A DNA stretch of 64,000 nucleotides from Novosphingobium sp. RL4 (GTDB taxonomy: Bacteria; Pseudomonadota; Alphaproteobacteria; Sphingomonadales; Sphingomonadaceae), in NCBI RefSeq assembly GCF_035658495.1, contig NZ_CP141945.1, positions 62,001-126,000 of the forward strand, read 5' to 3'. The position numbers and the translations under genes were made by a program. Shown here one piece after another: positions 8,430-15,613 of this stretch. The notes beneath the pieces are model-generated. The model had not been told where the DNA came from and ran no database searches. It was given only the letters and a program-made list of their open reading frames with translations. Every line of letters begins with the position of its first letter. Position 1 is the first letter of the stretch.

Positions 8430-9670
8430 GCCACGGCTCCGATCACGTGCCAGGCCGCCTTGCGGCCGTAATCCTCGGTTTCGTCCTCGGCCGCATCGGG
8501 GAACAGTTCGCGGTCGACGACGCCGAACACGCCGCCGTGGATCAGACTGTCGGCGGCGAACCCCGCGGCGACCATTTCGGCATCGAGGTCCATCTCGTGC
8601 ATCCGGCTCCAGAACGGCTCGTTGTTGTAGAAGGCATCCCAGTCGCGCATGGCCTGCTCGAAAAGCGGCATTTCGGGCGCGTACTGCGGCTGCTCCACGT
8701 GAAGGACGACGCCGCCGGGCCGCAGCAGGCGGCGGGTCTCGGCGAAGATATTGCGCAGCGCCTTCGTCGAAAGCTCGTGCAGGAACATCGTCGTCTGGAT
8801 CCAGTCGAAGCTCTGGTCTTCGAACAGCGAGAGATCCTCGCCGCTGGCCTGCACGAAGCGCACGTTGTCAACGCCGAGCGACTTGGCGCGCGCAAGACCG
8901 TAGCGCAGGACCGGCGCGCCGAGATCGGCGATCGTCAGTTCGGCATCGGGAAAGGCCTGGGCCAGCGGCAGGCTGGAATGGCCCACCGTGCCGCCGATTT
9001 CGAGGATCCTGCGGGGCCTGAAATCCGGAAGGTTGCGGCGGACCCAGTTGACCACGGCATGCCCGCCGCCGTCCGAATACTTGCCCAGCAAGCCGCTGGT
9101 GGTGACGAAACCGGCGTGGTCGTAATTAGCGCCGTTGGTCACGTCGCCGGGGAAGTATTCCGTGTGGTAGCTGCCCGGCATGCAGTGATGATCCACGGCC
9201 GAGACGTAGCGCGGGATCGCCAGCGAGGGATCGAGGGCCAGTCGCTCGTCGCCATCGGTAAGATCGGCGGCGATCCGGGCGAGCCGTTCGTTCTGGCGCA
9301 GCGCCGTCCAGCGCCCGGCCTGCTGCCGCTGCTCCATCGTCATGCGGCGCAGTGCCGACCAGGTCTGGAACGCCGGGTCATCGAGCATGGCCTTGCGCGC
9401 TTCGTGGCGATTGGCGAGCGGACGGCCGTTCTGCGCGGCGAAGCCCGGCGCAACGCGGTTTTCAAACGATGCCTTGACCCCCGGCACCACGCGCGCGGCG
9501 AGATGGCGGTTCATCTGCGCGAGGAAGTTGATCCGCTCGATCTCGTCATGGCTGGTCTCGGGGAAAACCGCGTGGCGGCCAATCACCCGATAGTCCGGCG
9601 GGCCATCGTAGGCCGCGTTAGGGTCGTTGCCGGCCGGGGCTGGGGAATGGGGTTTCTGAGACGTCTTCAC
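8426..9670 (-). CDS. Class I SAM-dependent methyltransferase
   Basis: 414 residues. The SAM-binding motif I is RRILEIGGTVGHSSLPLAQ (about residue 220), motif II contains ELTIADLGAP, and the later FVQASGEDLSLFEDQSFDWIQTTMFLHEL corresponds to motifs III/IV. A roughly 200-residue N-terminal extension with no recognised domain precedes the fold, making it longer than typical small-molecule methyltransferases. The start is GTG at 9670, preceded by GAGGT six bases upstream. It is the first gene of the leftward run and faces the HapK-like gene across a 101-bp divergent promoter. A methyl transfer or demethylation role in the catabolic pathway is inferred. Confidence 0.85.
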   Translation of the reverse strand: MKTSQKPHSPAPAGNDPNAAYDGPPDYRVIGRHAVFPETSHDEIERINFLAQMNRHLAARVVPGVKASFENRVAPGFAAQNGRPLANRHEARKAMLDDPAFQTWSALRRMTMEQRQQAGRWTALRQNERLARIAADLTDGDERLALDPSLAIPRYVSAVDHHCMPGSYHTEYFPGDVTNGANYDHAGFVTTSGLLGKYSDGGGHAVVNWVRRNLPDFRPRRILEIGGTVGHSSLPLAQAFPDAELTIADLGAPVLRYGLARAKSLGVDNVRFVQASGEDLSLFEDQSFDWIQTTMFLHELSTKALRNIFAETRRLLRPGGVVLHVEQPQYAPEMPLFEQAMRDWDAFYNNEPFWSRMHEMDLDAEMVAAGFAADSLIHGGVFGVVDRELFPDAAEDETEDYGRKAAWHVIGAVA

Positions 9671-9685
9671 GGCCTACCTCATTTG

Positions 9686-9704
9686 TTATAGAGATATGAT
9701 ATAA
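9686..9704. promoter_or_regulatory. AT-rich operator/promoter element (TGATATA motif, site 1)
   Basis: In the 101-bp gap between the divergent methyltransferase and HapK-like genes, an AT-rich island contains TTATA and TATAA arms 9 bp apart, the heptamer TGATATA (9697-9703) and a perfect TATAAT hexamer (9700-9705). The same heptamer recurs in two other promoter gaps of this cluster. It could be a -10 element, a regulator site, or both; the GntR protein at 21.7 kb is the obvious candidate binder. Confidence 0.45.
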
Positions 9705-9771
9705 TGGCCGGGCGCCGGAAGCAAGCACGCTAAGCGGCGATGACCGGCAGGCGACAAGAAAGGGACGAAGA

Positions 9772-10095
9772 ATGCTGATTTTCGCGCTGTTCAACCTGAA
9801 GCCGGGGATCTCGGTCGAAGCCTATGAGAGCTGGGCCCGCGAATCGGACCTCCCCACGGTGAATGCATTGTCCTCGATCGAGAGCTTTCGCGTTTTCCGC
9901 ACGACCGGCGTGCTCGGCAGCGATGCGCCGCCGCCGTTCGGCTATGTCGAAGTGCTGGACGTGAAGGACATGGAGCAGTTCGGCGCCGAAGTGGCTTCGG
10001 CGGCGATGCAGGAAGTGGCCGCTGCATTCCAGGGCATGGTCGAAGTGACATTCCTCACCACCGAGGAAGTGACCATCGGAGAATTGGCCGCATGA
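9772..10095 (+). CDS. REDY/HapK-like small alpha-beta-barrel protein
   Basis: 107 residues resembling the REDY/HapK family, first named from prodiginine gene clusters, where its role is undefined. The pattern LIFALFNLKPGISVEAYESWARESDLPTV and the segment GYVEVLDVKDMEQFGAEV fit a dimeric ferredoxin-like barrel related to EthD/ABM-type proteins. No prodiginine biosynthetic genes are nearby, so the protein is used here in a catabolic setting. An AAGGGACGAAG ribosome-binding region precedes the ATG. It is the first gene of the rightward operon and overlaps the SDR gene by 4 bp. Catalytic or chaperone function is unknown. Confidence 0.7.
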   Translation: MLIFALFNLKPGISVEAYESWARESDLPTVNALSSIESFRVFRTTGVLGSDAPPPFGYVEVLDVKDMEQFGAEVASAAMQEVAAAFQGMVEVTFLTTEEVTIGELAA

Positions 10096-10913
10096 GGTTC
10101 GCGGGCAAGGTTGCGGTCGTCACCGGGTCGGGCCGCAAGGGCGGTCTTGGCGAGGCCATTGCGCGGCGGCTGTCGGAAGAGGGGGCAAGGGTCGTCATCT
10201 CGGACATCGGCGGTTCGCGCGATGCGGCGACGCCGGATGGCATGATCGGCGGAACCGAGGAAATGCGCGAGATTGCTGCCTCGCTGCCCTCCGGCGGCTC
10301 GACGTTCGCCTGCGACGTGCGCGATCCGGCCCAGGTCGAGGGATTGGCCGATCATGCCATGGAAAAGCACGGTTCGCTCGATATCTGGGTGAACAATGCG
10401 GGCATTGGCTACATCATGAAGCCGCTCGCCGAAGTCTCGCCGGAAGACTGGCGCGCGGTGATCGATGTGAACCTGAGCGGGGCGTGGTTCGGCCTTCAGG
10501 CGGCGGCGGCGCGCATGGTGCGCCAGGGGCGCGGCGGCCGCATCGTCAACATCGCCAGCCAGGCCGCCAAGTCGGGCTTTCCCCATGCTCAGGCCTATAC
10601 GGCTTCCAAGCACGGGCTTGTCGGCCTTGTGCGGTCCGCCTCGATCGAGCTTGGACCGGAAGGGATCACCGTCAACAACGTCTGCCCGAACCATGTGACG
10701 ACCGGCCTTGGCAAGTGGCAGAACGAGCATTTCGCCGAAGTCCAAGGCATCTCGGTGGAGGAATACCTCAAGCGCATGGCTGCGCGTATTCCGATGGGCC
10801 GCCCCGGCCTGCCGCAGGACACCGCGAGCGCGGTCGCCTTCCTCTGCTCGGATGAAGCGGCCTATATCACCGGGGAAAGCATGAATGTCTCGGGCGGCGA
10901 GGAACCGCACTGA
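10092..10913 (+). CDS. Short-chain dehydrogenase/reductase (SDR)
   Basis: 273-residue classical SDR. The cofactor loop VVTGSGRKGGLGEAIARRL is a slightly expanded TGxxxGxG motif, NNAG is present (DIWVNNAGIG), and the catalytic Ser and YxxxK are in IVNIASQAAK and AYTASKHG. It probably oxidises a secondary alcohol or reduces a ketone with NAD(P). It overlaps the HapK-like gene by 4 bp and is followed after one base by the MmgE/PrpD gene, so the three form one unit. SDRs are too broad to assign a substrate. Confidence 0.92.
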   Translation: MRFAGKVAVVTGSGRKGGLGEAIARRLSEEGARVVISDIGGSRDAATPDGMIGGTEEMREIAASLPSGGSTFACDVRDPAQVEGLADHAMEKHGSLDIWVNNAGIGYIMKPLAEVSPEDWRAVIDVNLSGAWFGLQAAAARMVRQGRGGRIVNIASQAAKSGFPHAQAYTASKHGLVGLVRSASIELGPEGITVNNVCPNHVTTGLGKWQNEHFAEVQGISVEEYLKRMAARIPMGRPGLPQDTASAVAFLCSDEAAYITGESMNVSGGEEPH

Positions 10914-10914
10914 G

Positions 10915-12291
10915 ATGAGCGAAAATCCCGCCGAAGTCCTGATCGATCACGCCCTGTCGCTTCGCTGGGAGGCCATTCCCGGCGCGGCGCGCGAGCGGGC
11001 GTCCGTCTTCCTGCATAACAGTCTTGCCGTGGGGGTGGCCGGACGCAACGCCGCCCATGCCGACGGCGTACTGGAAATGGCGAAAGGTTGGGGCGAGGGC
11101 GGCGCCGCTGGTGTGCTGGGGCGGCCGGGGCTGCGCCTTCCGGCGGCTTCGGCGGCCTTCGTCAATGCCTTCCAGATTCACGGGCAGGAGTACGACTGCG
11201 TCCACGAACCGGCGGTGCTGCATCCGATGGCGACCGTGCTGGCAGCCCTGCTGGCCGAGGCCGAGCGCGGCGCGCCGGTGAGCGGGGAACAGTTCCTGAC
11301 CGCCATTGTCGCCGGCGTGGACGTGGCGGTCACGCTGGGTATCGCCGCGCCGGATGCGCTCCGGTTCTTTCGTCCGGCCACGGCAGGCATCTTCGGCTGC
11401 GTCGCTGCCATTGCCAGCCTCAGGGCGATGCCGCGCGTCATGGCGCTCGATGCTTTCGGGCATGCGCTCGCGCTGGCCTCCGGCACCATGCAGGCGCATG
11501 TCGAAGGCAAGCCCGCGCTGCCGGTGCAGGTTGCCGGTGCCGCGCGCTCCAGCCTTGTCGCCATCGATCTCGCGCATGCCGGAATGCCGGGTGTCGAGCA
11601 CCCGCTGGACGGCCCTTTCGGCTACTTCGCCCTGATGGAAAAGCGCGAGGAACTCGGCGCGGCGCTTGCGCGGCTGCAGGAGGGGCACCGGATCACCGAA
11701 GTGAGCTGGAAGCCGTTTCCGACCGGGCGGGCCGGCCATGGCGGTATCGTTGCTGTCCAGAGGCTGATCGAGCGGGGACTGATCGCGGGCGCGCCGGGTG
11801 CTGAAGGGCTGGAGAGCCTTGAATATCACGCGCCGCCGCTCATCCACCGCCTCGTCGGAAGGCCCGCCAAGGCGGCGATGGAGCCGGGCTATGCACGGCT
11901 TTGCCTGCCTTTCCTGGCGGCGGTGACACTGCTGCGGGGAACCGTTTCGCTTGGCGATTTCCAGAGGGAAACCCTCGACGATCCGCAAATCCTTGCGCTC
12001 GCCGCCCGGATACGGGTGGTGGCTGACGACAATCCCGATCTTGCCGCCTTCGTTCCCGCAAGAGCGTTGGCGCGAACCCGCGATGGCCGGGAATGGACGG
12101 AAGATGTCGCCGCGCAGTTCGGCTCTCCCGAGTGGCCGCTGTCCGGGGCAGAGCATCTCGCCAAGGCGCGCGCCTGCCTTGCCTTTGCAGGGCTGGAGCA
12201 TCTGCACGAGGCTCTCGCTCAGGCCATCGCGGACATGCCTGGCTCTGCCGATGCGGTGGCACTTCTGAACGATGCCGGCGTGATGGGTTGA
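10915..12291 (+). CDS. MmgE/PrpD family protein (2-methylcitrate dehydratase-like)
   Basis: 458 residues of the MmgE/PrpD fold, which includes 2-methylcitrate dehydratase, cis-aconitate decarboxylase and related lyases. Supporting blocks are VFLHNSLAVGVAG near the start, FVNAFQIHGQEYDCVHEPAVLHP, GIFGCVAAIASLRAM and EVSWKPFPTGRAGHGGIVAVQRLI. The ATG at 10915 is preferred over an in-frame start 30 bp upstream inside the SDR gene. It probably dehydrates or decarboxylates a carboxylic acid of this pathway rather than serving the methylcitrate cycle, because prpB/prpC are absent. A short GC hairpin follows the stop. Confidence 0.88.
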   Translation: MSENPAEVLIDHALSLRWEAIPGAARERASVFLHNSLAVGVAGRNAAHADGVLEMAKGWGEGGAAGVLGRPGLRLPAASAAFVNAFQIHGQEYDCVHEPAVLHPMATVLAALLAEAERGAPVSGEQFLTAIVAGVDVAVTLGIAAPDALRFFRPATAGIFGCVAAIASLRAMPRVMALDAFGHALALASGTMQAHVEGKPALPVQVAGAARSSLVAIDLAHAGMPGVEHPLDGPFGYFALMEKREELGAALARLQEGHRITEVSWKPFPTGRAGHGGIVAVQRLIERGLIAGAPGAEGLESLEYHAPPLIHRLVGRPAKAAMEPGYARLCLPFLAAVTLLRGTVSLGDFQRETLDDPQILALAARIRVVADDNPDLAAFVPARALARTRDGREWTEDVAAQFGSPEWPLSGAEHLAKARACLAFAGLEHLHEALAQAIADMPGSADAVALLNDAGVMG

Positions 12292-12300
12292 GGGGTGGTT

Positions 12301-12317
12301 TCTCCGCTGTGCGGAGA
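12301..12317 (+). terminator. Short GC hairpin after MmgE/PrpD gene
   Basis: Perfect 7-bp stem (TCTCCGC/GCGGAGA) with a TGT loop, 10 bp after the stop codon. No U-run follows, so it may be a weak or Rho-assisted terminator separating this unit from the next promoter. Confidence 0.4.
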
Positions 12318-12376
12318 GCTGTGCCGCAGGGCGGACAGGTCATGTGCAGGCAAGGCACGATTGCCTCTTGCATTAT

Positions 12377-12392
12377 GATATAAAACTATATC
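12377..12392. promoter_or_regulatory. Palindromic operator GATATA-N4-TATATC (TGATATA motif, site 2)
   Basis: Perfect 6-bp inverted repeat with a 4-bp spacer in an AT-rich island 33 bp upstream of the VOC gene. Outer arms also match loosely (ATTAT on the left, ATAAT on the right). Both half-sites contain TGATATA. A dimeric winged-helix regulator such as the HutC-type GntR protein of this cluster is a plausible ligand; this is inference. Confidence 0.5.
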
Positions 12393-12424
12393 AAATAATC
12401 GAGCGGATCGGGCAGGGAAGCGAA

Positions 12425-13315
12425 ATGACCTTACTCAAGTGCGCCACTCACGTCGTTGCGGACCTTCCGGCGGCGGTGGATCGGTATCGGGACTGGATGG
12501 GCTATCGCCTCGTCGAACAGGGAGTGGTTCCTCCCGACCTCGCTGCTGCCTGGCAGGCACCTGCCAGTGCCGGACGCGGCTATGCGCTGATGCAGCCCGC
12601 CTCGGGCGAGGCGGTGTTCCTGCGCTTCGTCGAAGGCGATCCGGTACCCGGCTACGCGCCGATCCGCAGCTATGGCTGGGCCGCCATCGAACTGTGCGTT
12701 TCCGATGTGGAAGCGGTGAACCTGCGGATGCTGGAAAGCCCGTTCGAGGTGATCGGTCCGCCCAGGGAGCTGGACGGTTTCGCCACCGTGAAGCCGATGC
12801 AGGTGCGCGGGGCAGACCAGGAGACCGTCTACCTCACCGAAATCCTTGCTCCGGGGCCGGACACCGGCCTTCCCCAGCCTCGCTCCCTCGTCGACCGGCC
12901 CTTCATCATGGTGCTGGCCTGCCCGGACCTGCGCAAGTCGGCGCAGTGGGTGAAGGACGTGCTCGGATTGCCGGTGATCGATCCGGTGGCGATCCGCTAT
13001 TCGATGATCACGCTCAGCTTCGGTCTCGAAGAGGATGCGAAGACGGAACTGGTGACCGCCAAGGGCGCGGGGCAGGTCTTCCTTGAGCTCGATCAGTATC
13101 CCGAAGGTGCGACCGAGCGCCCGCGACATCCCGGCGCTCTGCCGCCGGGCGTTGCCATCACGACCATGCTTCATCCCGATCTTGCGCGGCTCGAAGGGCA
13201 CTGGGCCGCGATGCCGGTGGTGCGCGAAGGGCCGCTCTATGACGGCCGCCGCAGCGGGGTGCTGGTGACGCCGGAGGGCGCGCTGCTCGAAGTGATCGAA
13301 GGCGGGGAGCTTTGA
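12425..13315 (+). CDS. VOC (glyoxalase/dioxygenase-fold) two-domain protein
   Basis: 296 residues with two vicinal-oxygen-chelate modules: an N-terminal one beginning TLLKCATHVVADLPAAVDRYRDWMGYRLVEQG and a C-terminal one beginning FIMVLACPDLRKSAQWVKDVLGLPV. I could not identify a complete His/His/Glu metal triad, so I do not call it an extradiol dioxygenase. The ATG at 12425, after GGCAGGGAAGCGAA, is preferred to an upstream in-frame start that would run through the palindromic promoter. It is the first gene of a four-gene unit (VOC, hydrolase, membrane protein, hypothetical) and lies 2 bp before the hydrolase gene. Isomerase, lyase or dioxygenase activity is possible. Confidence 0.8.
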   Translation: MTLLKCATHVVADLPAAVDRYRDWMGYRLVEQGVVPPDLAAAWQAPASAGRGYALMQPASGEAVFLRFVEGDPVPGYAPIRSYGWAAIELCVSDVEAVNLRMLESPFEVIGPPRELDGFATVKPMQVRGADQETVYLTEILAPGPDTGLPQPRSLVDRPFIMVLACPDLRKSAQWVKDVLGLPVIDPVAIRYSMITLSFGLEEDAKTELVTAKGAGQVFLELDQYPEGATERPRHPGALPPGVAITTMLHPDLARLEGHWAAMPVVREGPLYDGRRSGVLVTPEGALLEVIEGGEL

Positions 13316-13317
13316 CG

Positions 13318-14163
13318 ATGAACACGCAGATCCGCATCCGGCGCGGTTTCGCCGATCTTGCGCAGGGGCAGGTTCATTACAGGGCGGCCGGCACGAAAGG
13401 CGCGCCGCTGCTCATCCTTCACGCCTCGCCGGGCAGTTCGCGCCAGCAAGTGCGCCTGATCGAGGATTTCGCGGGCGAAGCCATGGTCTTCGCGCCCGAC
13501 ACCCCCGGAAACGGCGATTCCGATGCGCTTTGCGCTGAGGAGCCGGAGATTACCGCGCTGGCGGCAGCCATGGTGGACTATCTCGACGCGATGGGGCTGG
13601 AGCGGGTGCGTCTCTACGGTTCGCACACCGGCGCCGCCATCGCCGCGGAACTGGCGATACTCGCTCCGGAGCGTGTCAGCCATCTCGTGCTTGACGGGGT
13701 GAGCCTGATCGAAGGCGCCGAACTGGAAGAGATACTCGCCACTTACGCTTTCCCGTTCGAGCCCGACCTCGACGGCGCCTATCTGGCGCGGCTGTTCCAG
13801 TTCTGCCGCGATCAGTACCTGTTCTTCCCGTGGTATCGCCGCACCCGCGCCGGGCGGCGGGACGGCGGGCTGGGCAGCGCGGAGGACCTGCACGCCTGGG
13901 TCACCGAAGTGATGAAGGCGAGCACGACGTACCATCTCAATTACCGGGCGGCCTTCAAGTGGCCCGCAGACCGGCGCCTGTCGCTGATCCAGTGTCCCAC
14001 GCTGGTGACGGCGGCGACCAACGATCCGCTCTACGATGCCAGCGTGCGTCTGGCGCCGTTGCTGCCGAACGGCCACTTCCTGGAACTGCCGCGCTTCGAC
14101 GATCCCACATTCCGCGCTGTTCGCCATGACGCGATGGCCGCCTTCTTTGCAGGACATTCCTGA
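13318..14163 (+). CDS. Alpha/beta-hydrolase-fold protein with His at the nucleophile elbow
   Basis: 281-residue alpha/beta-hydrolase fold. The oxyanion region is LHASPGSSRQQ, the next strand VFAPDTPGNGDSD, and the elbow LYGSHTGAAIAAELA, where the G-x-Nuc-x-G position is His103 instead of Ser, Cys or Asp. Ser102 is shifted by one residue. The C-terminal block has a candidate Asp (AATNDPLYD) and an ordered LPRFDDPTFRAVRHDAM. It is homologous to the N-terminal half of the tandem protein at 18.5-20.3 kb, which also has His. The start is ATG 13318, 2 bp after the VOC stop. It may be a non-hydrolytic member of the fold (lyase, oxygenase-like or binding protein). Confidence 0.85.
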   Translation: MNTQIRIRRGFADLAQGQVHYRAAGTKGAPLLILHASPGSSRQQVRLIEDFAGEAMVFAPDTPGNGDSDALCAEEPEITALAAAMVDYLDAMGLERVRLYGSHTGAAIAAELAILAPERVSHLVLDGVSLIEGAELEEILATYAFPFEPDLDGAYLARLFQFCRDQYLFFPWYRRTRAGRRDGGLGSAEDLHAWVTEVMKASTTYHLNYRAAFKWPADRRLSLIQCPTLVTAATNDPLYDASVRLAPLLPNGHFLELPRFDDPTFRAVRHDAMAAFFAGHS

Positions 14164-14166
14164 ACC

Positions 14167-14829
14167 ATGGATATCGGTCTTTCGCTGCTCACGCTGCTTC
14201 ACATCCTGATTCCGGTCTACTGGCTGGGCGGCGATCTTGGCGCATTCTACGGTTCGCGCTTCATGGTCGATCCGAAGCGTTCGGTGGCAGAGCGCATGAT
14301 GGCGCTCAAGATCCTCAACAATATCGACATGGCGCCGCGCACCACGCTGATCCTCGCATTTCCGACCGGTTTCGGGCTTGCTGTCGCCAAGGGATGGCTG
14401 GATCTGTCCGCAAGCTGGGCGATCCTCGCAGGGGTGTTGGGCCTGGCATGGCTGGCGCTGGCCTGGGCGGTACACCTCAAGCACGGCCCGCAGGGACAGG
14501 CGTTCAAGCGCTTCGACATTCTCGTGCGCTACATCGTGCTGGCCGGGCTGGCGGCGGCGGTGATCCTGGGACTTTCGGGCCAGATCGCGCTGCCGCTGTT
14601 CATCACGCTCAAGATGCTGGCGCTGGGCGCCTGCATCACGCTCGGTCTTGTCGTGCGGCGCCAGCTGGTGCCGCTGTTCCCCGCCATCGTGCAGATGCGC
14701 GAAAGCGGCCCGACGCCCGAGACCGACCGCGTGATCGCCGCCGTCAACGGCCGCGCGCGCATCAGCGTCCTCACCATCTGGGTGCTGGTGCTGATTGCCT
14801 GCTTCCTCGGCATCGCCACCCCTCTCTGA
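14167..14829 (+). CDS. Polytopic membrane protein, CopD/DUF2269-like
   Basis: 220 residues with about five hydrophobic helices: residues 5-25 (LSLLTLLHILIPVYWLGGDLG), around 58-75, 80-100, 118-150 and the C-terminal ISVLTIWVLVLIACFLG. The N-terminal His in LHILIPVYWLGG and the small-residue-rich helices recall the CopD/DUF2269 group of inner-membrane proteins, some of which are b-type-heme or copper associated. It sits 3 bp after the hydrolase gene and 14 bp before the next gene, so it is part of the catabolic unit. It might pass electrons from a pathway dehydrogenase to the respiratory chain; that is speculative. Confidence 0.65.
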   Translation: MDIGLSLLTLLHILIPVYWLGGDLGAFYGSRFMVDPKRSVAERMMALKILNNIDMAPRTTLILAFPTGFGLAVAKGWLDLSASWAILAGVLGLAWLALAWAVHLKHGPQGQAFKRFDILVRYIVLAGLAAAVILGLSGQIALPLFITLKMLALGACITLGLVVRRQLVPLFPAIVQMRESGPTPETDRVIAAVNGRARISVLTIWVLVLIACFLGIATPL

Positions 14830-14843
14830 CTTACGGAGCAACC

Positions 14844-15575
14844 ATGCAGCAGCATCGCACGATCAGCGGAAAGATCCTCTACACCTCGCGCAAACCGGGC
14901 CGTGAAGGCCAGGAACGCGGGCGCGAATGGTTCACTTTCACGCACCACACCGACGGCAAGCGCTCCCTGCGCGCGCGATGCGAGATCGACGAGCCCGCGC
15001 CGACCGTTCACCGCGACGTGGTCTACAGCCTCGACGAGAACGACCGTCCGATGGATTGCTTCGTCCGCCTGACGATCGGCGACAGGTTCATGGGGTCGGG
15101 CCTGTTCATCATCGGCGAGGACACGGTGGAATGCGAAAGCTACGGTCCCTCGATCGGCCGTATCTCGCAGAAGATGCCGATCGGCGGCGATTTCGACGGC
15201 TTCGGCACGCATCCGATCTCGGGCGACGCCTATATCACCAAGAAGATCGACCGCTCGCTGGGCGTGCACAAGCGCAATTTCCGCTGCTTCCTGCCTTCGC
15301 CCGACCATCGCGGCGCAACGCCGCCGCTGATCGCGGAATCGAACATCGACCTCGGCTTCGTCGGAGAGGAGACCGTTACCGTCGCGGCGGGGACGTTCGA
15401 TTGCTACAAGTACCAGTTCACCGACGATGCAGGCGGCATGATCTCCGTCGATGGTCATGCCCATCCGCCCTACGAGCTGTGGGTGACGGCAGACGATGAT
15501 GCGATCTTCGTGCAGGGCGGTGTCGGCGGATATATGCAGACATGGTATGAACTTGTCGAACTAAGTCGCTTATAA
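14844..15575 (+). CDS. Hypothetical cytoplasmic protein of catabolic unit
   Basis: 243 residues with no signal peptide or membrane helix. It is rich in beta-strand-like alternation (VVYSLDENDRPMDCFVRLTIGDRFMGSGLFIIGEDTVECES), and its C-terminal half (GEETVTVAAGTFDCYKYQF) resembles the lipocalin-like beta-barrel style of DUF3108 proteins. I do not recognise a catalytic motif. It is the last gene before a strong convergent hairpin and shares its unit with the VOC, hydrolase and membrane proteins. A ligand-binding or isomerase-like barrel is possible. The start ATG follows TTACGGAGCAACC. Confidence 0.6.
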   Translation: MQQHRTISGKILYTSRKPGREGQERGREWFTFTHHTDGKRSLRARCEIDEPAPTVHRDVVYSLDENDRPMDCFVRLTIGDRFMGSGLFIIGEDTVECESYGPSIGRISQKMPIGGDFDGFGTHPISGDAYITKKIDRSLGVHKRNFRCFLPSPDHRGATPPLIAESNIDLGFVGEETVTVAAGTFDCYKYQFTDDAGGMISVDGHAHPPYELWVTADDDAIFVQGGVGGYMQTWYELVELSRL

Positions 15576-15585
15576 AAAGCATATA

Positions 15586-15613
15586 GCTGAGCCGGAAGGA
15601 ACCCCGGCTCAGC
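15586..15613. terminator. Convergent terminator hairpin
   Basis: Ten-base-pair perfect stem (GCTGAGCCGG/CCGGCTCAGC) with an 8-nt loop between two convergent genes; it overlaps the stop codon of the leftward FAD-oxidase gene. Reading leftward it is followed within about 10 nt by a run of five T, so it should be an intrinsic terminator on the minus strand and possibly bidirectional. Confidence 0.75.

Noticed and set aside
12344..12424. Earlier in-frame ATG for the VOC gene
   Set aside because: It would translate through the palindromic operator; the ATG at 12425 has a better ribosome-binding region and the family N-terminus.
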